Source: Candidatus Saccharimonadota bacterium
GTDB lineage: Bacteria > Patescibacteriota > Saccharimonadia > Saccharimonadales > UBA7683
Assembly (NCBI GenBank): GCA_020427905.1
Contig: JAGQNU010000014.1
Location: forward strand, 340-16,122
Length of the DNA: 15,783 nucleotides
Direction: 5' to 3'
Shown here: positions 6,943 to 13,907 of the stretch, in pieces
Layout of the letters: each line of letters opens with the position of its first letter
How positions within the stretch are numbered: the first letter of the stretch is position 1
Position numbers and translations under genes: made by a program
The notes under the pieces: model-generated
Databases searched by the model: none
The model's input: only the letters and a program-made list of their open reading frames with translations
Told to the model about the DNA's origin: nothing

Positions 6943-8629
6943 AACGGATATTTGAGACATCAACAATCTTGGAGGTTTTTGTCGTTGGTACGTCTACAAG
7001 ATAGTCCGCGGTCTCTGTGGTCGTAACCACACGCACTACCGCAAGTCGGTCAGTGACAAAACGTACCGGGCTGGTGAGACCACTCAGTTTTGTGACCGTA
7101 CGAGTGTTGTCCTGTTTGGTTGAGCGAGACAAGAGTGTACCCTGACCATCGCGCGTCTCAGCCCAAACTACCTCTGCACCATTTGGATTGAGGCCGTAGT
7201 GTAGATCATTGTCTACCCGCCTGTCGATGGTTCGGGTACTGCCGCTACCAGCATTAATCGAGTAGTACTGGCTATTGGTGCCGTACAGTGTCAGTTGATC
7301 ATAGTTAGCGCGTGTCAGATACGACGGGATTATCCCATCCAGGTACGTCCTGCTCGTACCCTTGCTTAGCTCGAGACTAGTGAGTGGTGAGTTGGCATCC
7401 TCACGATAGCCGTCTGCTCGTGCGTAAAACACAGTGTTCTGAGCGACCAGCGCTGCCGAGAAGTAATTGGCTTGAGCAACCTGGCTCTTTCTACCGGTAA
7501 CAACGTTGAACGATATGAGTTGCGTCAGGGCTGGATCATCATAGTTTAGATCCGGGTTTGTCATTTGGTACACAATGGCGTCATCTCCCCAATCAAATAG
7601 CCTGACGTCACTCCCATCATCAATCTTCTTTAGTGTATTACTAGCAAAGTCCACGATATAGACGCCCGCAACGACGCGGTTATTAGTAACACGGCCATCG
7701 CGATTAGCAACCAAGACGGCAAAACGGTTACCGCGGTGCACACTAAATTGGAGTAGATCTGGGTCCTCTTTGCCGGTAGCCTCGATCGCTTTTTGTTGGC
7801 CGGTACCATCAATATTACTGCTGAAGATATCGTATTTTCCATCACGATTGCTGATGAAGTAGTTTTTTGCATTAGAGACAAGAGATACCTCTTTGGATTC
7901 AACCCCAACTCGTATTGGCACCGTCTGGGTAAGGTAACCATCTGCGGCAACCGCAAGCTGTACTTTATCCTCACTATCTGGCGGCACAACAATACTTGCT
8001 CGTCCGGTTTTATCACTGACTGCCGCATCCTCACCAAGGCTAATTTTTGCACCGGCTATCGAGTCCCCTGTGAGCCAGTTTCTGATATCAAGGTTTACTT
8101 TTACTCCGATAGAGATTAGCTCAATTTTATGAGCGCTTGTTGTAAGCCCTGAGGTTATGGAGATGTCCTCACGTGAGTAACCGTTCTTGCGCACGCTTAG
8201 TGTGTGCTGACCAAGACGCACGTTCTCAAATTCTGCCTGCCCAAACTCATTTGTGGTTGTGAAGTACTCGTCATCAAGCAGTATAGAAGCACTATTAAGT
8301 GGTAGTTTATCGGTCTTCTCCACCACCGTAAACTGTATTGAAGAGCGCAGCCCAAGAGCGTTTAATATTGGCCACCGCGTAAACGGAACCGCCAACAACG
8401 TGATAACGATTGCTAAGAAGATACCCCCAATAATCAGTACTTTCTTGCGCTTAATACGTTTGCGATCTGTATCAGAAAGTTGTGATTTTGAGAGCTTTTT
8501 TGCCTTCTTTTTAGCATGTTTACTGTGTTTATCATCGACTTCAAGGTCTTCGTCAGCAATGTGCACATCTTTTAAAAGCGCCTCGTCGAGATCATCATGC
8601 CCGCCCATATCAGATTGTTTGCTAGTCAT
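6923..8629 (-). CDS. Membrane-anchored PEGA-domain protein with a C-terminal beta-propeller
   Basis: From the ATG at 8629 the protein has 568 residues. An acidic then lysine-rich cytoplasmic N-terminus (to about residue 63) precedes one transmembrane helix (about 64-85). Outside follows a PEGA-like beta-sandwich (about 100-160, with the typical ending GQHTLSVRKNGY), a second carboxypeptidase-regulatory-like repeat (about 173-245, VQLAVAADGY) and then a long beta-strand-rich part (about 250-568) that opens with a TolB/WD40-like blade (ISNRDGKYDIFSSNIDGTG). PEGA domains are associated with S-layer and cell-surface proteins. I infer a surface-exposed or wall-associated scaffold. I chose ATG 8629 over the TTG at 8635 because AAGG lies nine bases upstream. 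The start overlaps the L,D-transpeptidase gene by eight bases, so the two are likely co-translated and may work together at the wall. Confidence 0.82.
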   Translation of the reverse strand: MTSKQSDMGGHDDLDEALLKDVHIADEDLEVDDKHSKHAKKKAKKLSKSQLSDTDRKRIKRKKVLIIGGIFLAIVITLLAVPFTRWPILNALGLRSSIQFTVVEKTDKLPLNSASILLDDEYFTTTNEFGQAEFENVRLGQHTLSVRKNGYSREDISITSGLTTSAHKIELISIGVKVNLDIRNWLTGDSIAGAKISLGEDAAVSDKTGRASIVVPPDSEDKVQLAVAADGYLTQTVPIRVGVESKEVSLVSNAKNYFISNRDGKYDIFSSNIDGTGQQKAIEATGKEDPDLLQFSVHRGNRFAVLVANRDGRVTNNRVVAGVYIVDFASNTLKKIDDGSDVRLFDWGDDAIVYQMTNPDLNYDDPALTQLISFNVVTGRKSQVAQANYFSAALVAQNTVFYARADGYREDANSPLTSLELSKGTSRTYLDGIIPSYLTRANYDQLTLYGTNSQYYSINAGSGSTRTIDRRVDNDLHYGLNPNGAEVVWAETRDGQGTLLSRSTKQDNTRTVTKLSGLTSPVRFVTDRLAVVRVVTTTETADYLVDVPTTKTSKIVDVSNIRFVGTIL

Positions 8630-10184
8630 GCACAATTACCTTGGTGCCAAGCGGTGCCCACTCATATACCCACCGGGCATCTTCATTGCGCATGTTGACA
8701 CAGCCATGACTTGCCGGGTAACCAAACTTCTCTCGCCACCATGCACCATGCAGAGCGTAGTCTTGGTAGAAGTAACTCACCCACTCCACATTGGGGATGC
8801 TGTAGTAACTGCCATCAGCCTTTGAGCCACCCTGCATTGTTTGCGAGCGTACCCTCAGCCAAATCTCAAACTCACCCTTAACCGTCTCGTGTCCTGCAGT
8901 ACCAGACGCAATGATGAAACTATTGACGGGCGTTGCTCGCTCATATGCCGTCGTGCGTTGTTCACTCAAATCAACCTCGATCCACTTATCATATGAGCTC
9001 ATGTTGACGGTTTTGTGTGCCGCCACCTTGATGTTCATTTGTTGAGTAATGTCTTCACCTTTAGCAATACTGTTGGCAATGGCATTTGCGAGCTGCTCTT
9101 GATCTGCCAGCTCTGTACCATCGCGACCCTGTTGGAGTACTACCTGCTGACCAGTTGCCTCATCAACTAGCACCTTCGTATCGACTGGGGAACTTGATAT
9201 CCGCTTGCTAATTGTCTCGACGTAACTTTGGATTTTTGCTGGATCTACGACCAACTTTACGCCACCCCCTTCTTTTGGAGTTGGGGTGATCCATTCGGCT
9301 ATATCACTTGCACGAGCCGTGTATGTGTAGCCTAGTCCCGTGAGCGTAATTCTTCGACCAACGATTTCATTAGCCGTATCAAGAATCGCTGCAAGCTCTG
9401 CCTCGGTAATATTTGGGCCTTTTTCTGCAACTGTTACATCGATTGGATGAGGCTTAAATGTCTTGCCCAGCATCGAGAGTTCAGCCTTCAAAGATATCAT
9501 GTCCGCACCTTGCCCGGCAGCTTGGTTGGTTATATCGAAAGCTTGAGTGCGAGCGTTAAAAGCAAGTGTCGCGTCAGTCGGAGGGTTAAGAATCTCCGGA
9601 ATGTTAGTCTCAACGTACTGATTGATGAGCGTGTCGTTGATACTGACCACCGCAGGGACATCAACCTTGTGCCAGAATTGCAATCGGGAGATTAAGCCCA
9701 CATCACGCTTTGCCTCAAGTGCGGCTGTAACAGTAGCCTTTTGGTCAACTGTGTAGCCAATCTCTTTGAGGCTTGGCTTGAGCACCTTGTCGCCGCTCTT
9801 AAGTGTGATGTTAAGCTTTTTTGTTCTTGTGGTTAGATCATCTTTGATCTGTTGCTCTGTTTTACCGCTCATCTTCTGGCCAGCAACATATACATTAGGT
9901 AGAGTTTTATCTTTGTAAAACTGTCCGAGAACCCCTGAGATGACGATTGCAACAACTGCACCTATGCCAGCTGAAATACCGACAATTCTTGGAACGTACG
10001 CTTTCCGTGTTTTTTGAGGTTGTAGCTTCGAGGCTTTATTGGTGCGCTTTTTGCTATGAGTTTTTGCTTTTACTGAAAATTTTGGTGCATCATCTACTGG
10101 TGACTCGACAACTTCAGCAACACTCTCATCTATAGAATCAGACGAGTCTGCCGCGCTCGCTTGTGTCTCGTTTTTCTCACCCAT
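8622..10184 (-). CDS. L,D-transpeptidase (YkuD domain), membrane-anchored
   Basis: L,D-transpeptidases cross-link peptidoglycan stem peptides through a catalytic cysteine or attach proteins to the wall. This 520-residue protein has an acidic then basic cytoplasmic N-terminus (1-64), one transmembrane helix (about 65-89), two copies of the peptidoglycan-binding domain seen ahead of YkuD in many Gram-positive enzymes (PG_binding_4-like, roughly 135-260 and 265-390) and a YkuD domain at about 400-520. The catalytic signature is complete: H479 (HGAWW), H493 and C495 in SHGCVNM. It heads the seven-gene run, overlaps the PEGA-protein gene by eight bases and has its own promoter. There is no convincing Shine-Dalgarno site directly before the ATG. 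Its domain order resembles B. subtilis-type and actinobacterial L,D-transpeptidases and fits a cell with one membrane. Confidence 0.92.
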   Translation of the reverse strand: MGEKNETQASAADSSDSIDESVAEVVESPVDDAPKFSVKAKTHSKKRTNKASKLQPQKTRKAYVPRIVGISAGIGAVVAIVISGVLGQFYKDKTLPNVYVAGQKMSGKTEQQIKDDLTTRTKKLNITLKSGDKVLKPSLKEIGYTVDQKATVTAALEAKRDVGLISRLQFWHKVDVPAVVSINDTLINQYVETNIPEILNPPTDATLAFNARTQAFDITNQAAGQGADMISLKAELSMLGKTFKPHPIDVTVAEKGPNITEAELAAILDTANEIVGRRITLTGLGYTYTARASDIAEWITPTPKEGGGVKLVVDPAKIQSYVETISKRISSSPVDTKVLVDEATGQQVVLQQGRDGTELADQEQLANAIANSIAKGEDITQQMNIKVAAHKTVNMSSYDKWIEVDLSEQRTTAYERATPVNSFIIASGTAGHETVKGEFEIWLRVRSQTMQGGSKADGSYYSIPNVEWVSYFYQDYALHGAWWREKFGYPASHGCVNMRNEDARWVYEWAPLGTKVIVHD

Positions 10185-10229
10185 ACGGATACTGTTAACT
10201 CTGTTTTTCTTACACCTCTAACCACTAGC

Positions 10230-10258
10230 AGTATACGACACTTGCCTGATTATTTCTA
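10230..10258 (-). promoter_or_regulatory. Promoter of the L,D-transpeptidase operon
   Basis: The minus strand has a -10 TATACT (10230-10235) with a 17-base spacer to TAGAAA (10253-10258, four of six matches to TTGACA). The expected start is near 10223, leaving about 38 bases of 5' UTR. I see no terminator hairpin for pyrB in the same 87-base gap, so read-through from pyrB remains possible. Confidence 0.5.
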
Positions 10259-10271
10259 CCGCTGTTGAGGC

Positions 10272-11192
10272 CTAAGAGAGGATACTGTCAAGCAGCGCCA
10301 TGCGCACGTACATGCCATTGCCCGCTTGATCAAAGTAACGCGCTCTTGGATCATCATCTACCTCTGTTGTAATTTCATCCACTCGCGGCAGTGGGTGCAT
10401 CACAATTGCAGAATCCGGCAGATAGCTCATCGCTTTAGAATCGATGGTATACGTTTGCTCAATGTGCACACCCTCTGGCAGACGCTCTTTCTGGAGACGA
10501 GTCCAGTAGACCACATCTGCCCCAGTGAATGCCTTCTTCATATCTGGCTGTTCCTCAAACGTAACGCCCCGTTCAGTTAGATACTCTTTAATATCGTCCG
10601 CCATCTGGAGCTCGGGGATCGTATTAAACACGATGTGATTACCGTCAAAACACGCAAGCAATTTTGATAGCGAGCGCGCCGTCCGCCCATGCAGTAAATC
10701 GCCACCGAGCACGACTCTAAGTCCATCGAGCATTTTGTGGTGTTGCCAAATAGTATATGTATCGAGAAGTGATTGCGTTGGGTGCTCACCTTTGCCGTCG
10801 CCAGCATTAATAATTGGCACGTCTGTAACGGCTGCAGCCCGCGCGACCTCACCCGTCTCGTGGTGTCGAATCACAATAGCATCTGGAACATACTGCTCGA
10901 GCACCTTGATAGTGTCTTCAATCGTCTCACCTTTAGCCGCTGATGAAAACTCGCGTGCATTCTCTGTGCTAACCACTGACATGCCCATGTGTGTTGCCGC
11001 TGCCGCAAAAGAAAGTCTTGTACGCGTAGACGGCTCGTAGAAGAGTGTTATCAGCATCTTATCGCGGTGCCACTTGAGCAGCTCGCGCTTATTTTTACCA
11101 AACTTTGTCCTAATACTATCGGTGAGTTTAAATAAATCTTCAAGCTGCCCCCTATCAAATTGGTCTGCAGCAAGAATATGCATCCGAGCCAT
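10272..11192 (-). CDS. pyrB: Aspartate carbamoyltransferase catalytic subunit
   Basis: PyrB joins carbamoyl phosphate and L-aspartate to give N-carbamoyl-L-aspartate, the committed step of pyrimidine synthesis. With the ATG at 11192 the protein has 306 residues, the normal catalytic-chain length. The carbamoyl-phosphate motif FYEPSTRTRLSF is at 51-62, GDGKGEHPTQ is at 131-140, the ADVVYWTRLQKER region lies near 225, and HPLPRVDEI is at 266-274. A longer frame starts with TTG at 11219, directly after the stop of the HD-domain gene, but the ATG at 11192 has AGGA six bases upstream and begins the conserved part. The regulatory chain PyrI and other pyr genes are not in the window. It is transcribed with the small HD hydrolase gene; the leader of this pair holds an intrinsic terminator. 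Confidence 0.94.
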   Translation of the reverse strand: MARMHILAADQFDRGQLEDLFKLTDSIRTKFGKNKRELLKWHRDKMLITLFYEPSTRTRLSFAAAATHMGMSVVSTENAREFSSAAKGETIEDTIKVLEQYVPDAIVIRHHETGEVARAAAVTDVPIINAGDGKGEHPTQSLLDTYTIWQHHKMLDGLRVVLGGDLLHGRTARSLSKLLACFDGNHIVFNTIPELQMADDIKEYLTERGVTFEEQPDMKKAFTGADVVYWTRLQKERLPEGVHIEQTYTIDSKAMSYLPDSAIVMHPLPRVDEITTEVDDDPRARYFDQAGNGMYVRMALLDSILS

Positions 11193-11219
11193 AATACATC
11201 CTAAATCATGCTTATGCAA

Positions 11220-11675
11220 CTACACACGTGGCTGCGTGAACCGAGCAATGTATACCAGTGCACGCCCGTACTTCTCAATCGTCAAAATTCGTTTCAGTGA
11301 TGGATTCTCTAGCCCTGTTAAATCCATGTTGTCAAATAGATCCGCTCGCTTTACCGCTCGAGAGCGCTCATTTACCGCAAGCCGCTGAATGTACAAATCA
11401 TAGTCCATGCCCTTCTCTTTAGTTAGCAACTCGAGTGGCACAACTACCTCATCCGTAAAACCATCGTTGCGAAGGTCTTGAAACGTCAGTGCTCCACCAC
11501 TATCCTCAACCGAATCGTGTAGCACCGCCACCATTTGCGTGAGCTTTGAGTGACCCTGGGCGGCTACAGTTCCCATTACCCGTAGAGGGTGGTTAATGTA
11601 TGGGCTGCCATCAAATCGTGTCTGACCCTCATGTACTTCAGTTGCTATTGCCTTGGCTCGTTCTAGTGTTGCCAT
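11220..11675 (-). CDS. Small HD-domain hydrolase of the SpoT/MESH1 type (putative ppGpp hydrolase)
   Basis: The 151-residue protein is a stand-alone HD hydrolase domain like the N-terminal half of RelA/SpoT and the small alarmone hydrolases. The diagnostic residues are in place: the opening H15 with EGQTR, YINHP (26-30) with metal ligand H29, HDSVED (53-58) with the HD pair and the ED dyad, and a closing KRADLFDNM (109-117) that matches the usual K-ADRL-N motif, with metal ligand D112. No (p)ppGpp synthetase domain is attached. Some family members act on other nucleotides such as NADPH, so the substrate is inferred. A strong Shine-Dalgarno site lies five bases upstream of the ATG. The gene ends immediately before the pyrB region (TAG at 11220-11222), which ties alarmone-type hydrolysis to pyrimidine synthesis. 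Confidence 0.83.
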   Translation of the reverse strand: MATLERAKAIATEVHEGQTRFDGSPYINHPLRVMGTVAAQGHSKLTQMVAVLHDSVEDSGGALTFQDLRNDGFTDEVVVPLELLTKEKGMDYDLYIQRLAVNERSRAVKRADLFDNMDLTGLENPSLKRILTIEKYGRALVYIARFTQPRV

Positions 11676-11680
11676 GGTGT

Positions 11681-11687
11681 CCTCCTC
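11681..11687 (-). promoter_or_regulatory. Strong Shine-Dalgarno site of the HD-hydrolase gene
   Basis: The minus strand reads GAGGAGG with five bases to the ATG. It directly follows the third pairing arm of the leader (11690-11701), so formation of the alternative hairpin could affect its access. Confidence 0.75.
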
Positions 11688-11690
11688 TGC

Positions 11691-11727
11691 TGTTTGTGGA
11701 GGACTAAAAAACGGCTCTCCACAAACA
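11691..11727 (-). promoter_or_regulatory. Alternative hairpin next to the ribosome binding site of the HD-pyrB mRNA
   Basis: The terminator's 3' arm (11717-11727) can pair over 11 bases with 11691-11701, which sits three bases upstream of the Shine-Dalgarno site. The two hairpins exclude each other because they share the GTTTGTGGAG segment. The U-tract of the terminator would lie in the loop of this second hairpin. Confidence 0.5.
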
Positions 11728-11757
11728 ACCTTTATTTAGTTGTTTGTGAAGCAACCG
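11706..11757 (-). terminator. Intrinsic terminator in the leader of HD-pyrB (downstream of the peptidase gene)
   Basis: On the minus strand a 5' arm (11739-11757) and a 3' arm (11712-11729) form an 18-pair stem with one bulged G and two G-U pairs, closed by a 9-base loop (11730-11738). Six Us follow immediately (11706-11711). It lies downstream of the TATAAT promoter at 11815, so it either ends the aspS-peptidase transcript, acts as an attenuator for HD-pyrB, or both. Confidence 0.75.
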
Positions 11758-11765
11758 CAATGGAC

Positions 11766-11792
11766 GGATCACACTCTTGCGAATGTAGATCC
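11766..11792 (-). promoter_or_regulatory. GCAA-capped hairpin in the HD-pyrB leader
   Basis: On the minus strand GGATC pairs with GATCC and ACATTC pairs with GAGTGT, giving an 11-pair stem with one bulged U and one G-U pair, closed by a GCAA (GNRA) tetraloop. It lies between the promoter at 11815 and the terminator. No U-tract follows, so it is not itself a terminator. It could be a ligand- or protein-binding element. Confidence 0.5.
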
Positions 11793-11814
11793 CGCTGAAC
11801 CTACTTCAAAACTA

Positions 11815-11843
11815 ATTATAAATCATTTTCTAAGAACTAACAA
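11815..11843 (-). promoter_or_regulatory. Promoter of the HD-pyrB operon
   Basis: A consensus -10 TATAAT (11815-11820) has a 17-base spacer to TTGTTA (11838-11843), which lies at the 3' end of the peptidase gene. The start would be near 11807, giving a leader of about 130 bases that contains the two or three hairpins listed here. Confidence 0.6.
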
Positions 11844-12462
11844 TTGCCCGGTCTTCACCGTCAACCACTAGTGCTTCACTATCCTTTAGCTGAACAACTG
11901 AGGGGTGGTCTTTCTGCGTGTCAATAATTTGTGCTTTTACTTCAGCGTATTTTGGGCTATCAGTATGTGGGACAATAAAACTCTCTACCAAATTAAGCCC
12001 GTCATATATTTGCTCTTCGGTGAACTCTGGCTGATCAGCAAATTCCGCCCCGTGCATCGTGTCACCGGCAACTATTGCACCTGCGCTTTCTCCACCGTAC
12101 ACAACGCCCCCGTCTAAAACATCGGTAATAATCCTGTCGAAACCACTTTTACGCATTGCATATCTCAGACAGAATGTATTGCCACCGTTTACCCAGATCA
12201 GGTCAAATTCTTTGAGTTTGTTACGTAGCTCATCAGATTTACTTACGCTGAACTTGTTCAAATCTAGCGTCTCACAATTCGTAAGTCCAATAAACTCTAG
12301 GTCCTTAAGTAACTCCTTGTTTTTTAGGCCTTTAACAAAATCCGAGTAGTAGTCCTTCGCGTTTGGGACAACTGCAGTCCTTATTTCGCTAGGCTCTTTT
12401 CCAATAAGCTCAAATAGTCTGGCAGGATTAGGTATCCGATATGAGCTTAAATACAGTTTCAT
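11830..12462 (-). CDS. Peptidase E-like serine dipeptidase (family S51)
   Basis: Family S51 includes peptidase E, which splits dipeptides with an N-terminal aspartate, and cyanophycinase. In this 210-residue protein, slightly shorter than E. coli PepE (229), the nucleophile elbow is GGESAGA (123-129) with S126, preceded by VNGGNTF (91-97), and the probable catalytic histidine is in PHTDSP (165-170, H166). No signal peptide is visible, so it is cytoplasmic. The PHxxxx form favours PepE over cyanophycinase. It starts eight bases after the aspS stop with a weak AGG seven bases upstream. Adjacency to aspS and pyrB suggests a role in releasing aspartate from scavenged peptides, but substrate preference is an inference. 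Confidence 0.85.
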   Translation of the reverse strand: MKLYLSSYRIPNPARLFELIGKEPSEIRTAVVPNAKDYYSDFVKGLKNKELLKDLEFIGLTNCETLDLNKFSVSKSDELRNKLKEFDLIWVNGGNTFCLRYAMRKSGFDRIITDVLDGGVVYGGESAGAIVAGDTMHGAEFADQPEFTEEQIYDGLNLVESFIVPHTDSPKYAEVKAQIIDTQKDHPSVVQLKDSEALVVDGEDRAIVSS

Positions 12463-12470
12463 CGCTGTAC

Positions 12471-13787
12471 CTATGGGGTGAGTCGGTTTATATCACGAGG
12501 GAACAGTGTTGCCTCTTTTACGTTTTTGAGGCCAGTAGTTTTTTGCACCAGTCGGTCTATACCAAACCCGCAACCACCGTGTTGTGGTAGCCCGTATTTA
12601 AAGGCCTGGAGGTAGTACTTGTATCCTGGATGATCAACATCAAGCCCAGCCTTCTTCATCTGCTCTATCATCGCTGTGTAATCATTCTCACGGAGTGGGC
12701 AGGTGGCAATCTCAACACCTCTAAAGAGAAGGTCCCCCCAGGCAACTACGCCTTTTTCGGCGTCAACTTTGTGGTAGAACTTTGCAGCCTCGATTGGGAA
12801 CTCGGTTGCAAACACAAGATCAGAGTGAAGTTGCTTGCGAGCATATTCAGAAATCCAGCGCTCCTCATCAGGGATCAGATCCTTCTCGTCGCGCGTATCG
12901 GTTTTAGTTGCCTTGGTGTACATCTCGTGAATCTCAGCAACCGTGAATCGTGGAACCTTGCCATCCTCTGGCAGCACAAGCTCAGGTGCGTTCATGCTTT
13001 TGAGAGCGGCTGCAAGCTCCTCGTAGGTTTTTGTGAGGGCATACTGTGTCATATTGCCAACGGTGTCGAGCACCTCGTCGTGACCATCTACAAATCCCAT
13101 CTCGATATCAAGCATGTAGACCTCGCTCATGTGACGAGTTGTCGCACTGAGCTCTGCTCGGAACGCTGGTGCTATCTCATACACTCGCTCAAAGGCGCCT
13201 ACCATGATTTGCTTATAGAGTTGTGGGCTTTGAGCGAGTGTCGCCTCTTTGCCAAAATAGTCGAGTTTAAAGACTTCAGCGCCACCTTCTGTCGCAGCTC
13301 CAAGTATTTTTGGTGTATGGATCTCGACAAACTCGTTGTCATTGAGATACTCACGAATGTACTTAGCAAGTGCAGCTCTGACTTTAAAAATATTCTGCTC
13401 TTGCAGGTTGCGCACATTCAGGACGCGATACTCAAACAGTGTATCGAGGTTCTCTGCTTTGTGTTGAATAGGTTTGTCGATCTCAATTGGAGGCTCGTCG
13501 GTTACTGGCATTGTAATTTTAAGAGTTGGGTCGTGAATCTCTGCGCCACCCGGTGCACGCTCATCTTCGACGACCGCACCAGTTACCTCTAGTACAGTAC
13601 CAATGTGTAGCCCCCTGAGCTTCTCAACCTCTTTTTTATCCTCTACTAAAACTTGGGTAAGGCCGGCTCGATCTCTCACGTTAATAAATGTAAGGCCGCC
13701 CATGAGGCGCTTTTTGTGTAGCCACCCTTTTATTGTGGTCGTTTCTCCGATGTGTTGTGCGATATCTCTACTAAGTGTTCGTGACAT
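12471..13787 (-). CDS. aspS: Aspartyl-tRNA synthetase, archaeal/eukaryotic type, probably non-discriminating
   Basis: AspRS charges tRNA with aspartate. The 438-residue length, with no bacterial GAD insertion, marks the archaeal-type enzyme rather than the roughly 590-residue bacterial one. The N-terminal OB fold holds GWLHKKR (21-27) and VRDRAG (37-42); class II motif 2 is RVYEIAPAFRAE (201-212) followed by TTRHMSEV; motif 3 is GFGIDRLVQ (407-415), and the C-terminus LFPRDINRLTP is typical. H24 and the APGG loop (78-81) match residues reported for non-discriminating archaeal AspRS, which also make Asp-tRNA(Asn) for GatCAB; that reading is an inference from recalled alignments. The ATG at 13787 has AGGA eight bases upstream. 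It has its own promoter and a structured leader of about 114 bases, and is followed by the peptidase E-like gene. Confidence 0.93.
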   Translation of the reverse strand: MSRTLSRDIAQHIGETTTIKGWLHKKRLMGGLTFINVRDRAGLTQVLVEDKKEVEKLRGLHIGTVLEVTGAVVEDERAPGGAEIHDPTLKITMPVTDEPPIEIDKPIQHKAENLDTLFEYRVLNVRNLQEQNIFKVRAALAKYIREYLNDNEFVEIHTPKILGAATEGGAEVFKLDYFGKEATLAQSPQLYKQIMVGAFERVYEIAPAFRAELSATTRHMSEVYMLDIEMGFVDGHDEVLDTVGNMTQYALTKTYEELAAALKSMNAPELVLPEDGKVPRFTVAEIHEMYTKATKTDTRDEKDLIPDEERWISEYARKQLHSDLVFATEFPIEAAKFYHKVDAEKGVVAWGDLLFRGVEIATCPLRENDYTAMIEQMKKAGLDVDHPGYKYYLQAFKYGLPQHGGCGFGIDRLVQKTTGLKNVKEATLFPRDINRLTP

Positions 13788-13809
13788 GTGTATTATCCTG
13801 ATTGGTTGG

Positions 13810-13841
13810 TGAAGTGCTTTTATCTATGGGCCATGAAGTGC
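13810..13841 (-). repeat. Paired GCACTTCA repeat in the aspS leader
   Basis: The octamer GCACTTCA (minus strand) occurs at 13834-13841 and again at 13810-13817, 24 bases apart, between the leader hairpin and the aspS ribosome binding site. A 7-base GTGCATT repeat (plus strand) also occurs at 13838-13844 and 13872-13878. These may reflect alternative pairing or a binding site; no function is evident. Confidence 0.3.
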
Positions 13842-13847
13842 ATTAAA

Positions 13848-13868
13848 CCAAGCGTGTTTACGCCTTGG
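13848..13868 (-). promoter_or_regulatory. Hairpin in the aspS leader, overlapping the leader-peptide stop
   Basis: On the minus strand CCAA-G-GCGT pairs with ACGC-TTGG around an AAAC loop, an eight-pair stem with one bulged G. The TAA of the putative leader peptide (13858-13860) runs from the loop-closing base into the loop. The outer GGGCC (minus strand, 13867-13871) can instead pair with GGCCC (13828-13832), which competes with the base of this stem. No U-tract follows, so termination is not obvious. Confidence 0.45.
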
Positions 13869-13899
13869 CCCGTGCATTCATATTTATCGCCATCTTCAT
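13858..13899 (-). CDS. Putative 13-residue leader peptide upstream of aspS
   Basis: The frame reads MKMAINMNARAKA and stops with TAA. Its ATG lies eight bases after an extended -10 (TGT TATACT), so it would begin at or within two bases of the transcript's 5' end, like the leaderless genes in this window. It ends within a hairpin and about 70 bases before the aspS start. It contains two AAT (Asn) codons and no Asp codon. If AspRS here also serves tRNA(Asn), stalling at Asn codons could report a shortage of charged tRNA(Asn). Such a short frame can arise by chance and has no homology support. Confidence 0.3.
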   Translation of the reverse strand: MKMAINMNARAKA

Positions 13900-13907
13900 T
13901 ACACCAC

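Noticed and set aside
8253..8825. A 190-codon open frame on the plus strand
   Set aside because: It spans the antisense of the overlap between the PEGA-protein and L,D-transpeptidase genes, both well supported. Its serine- and arginine-rich product resembles no protein.
11192..11219. TTG start for pyrB at 11219
   Set aside because: The ATG at 11192 has AGGA six bases upstream and gives the usual PyrB length; the nine extra residues are not conserved family sequence.
11690..11748. Three GTTTGTG-containing segments that could suggest a CRISPR-like or repeat array
   Set aside because: The copies are in alternating orientation and pair with each other as RNA arms. There are no equal-length spacers, so a terminator with an alternative hairpin explains them better.
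11676..11829. A PyrR-binding attenuator ahead of pyrB
   Set aside because: I do not find the PyrR binding-loop consensus, and the hairpin with a GCAA loop does not have that shape. The leader is listed as an unassigned attenuator candidate instead.
12630..13592. A 320-codon open frame on the plus strand
   Set aside because: It lies wholly opposite aspS, which has complete family motifs. The translated product shows no family features and is cysteine-rich in a way that suggests an antisense reading.
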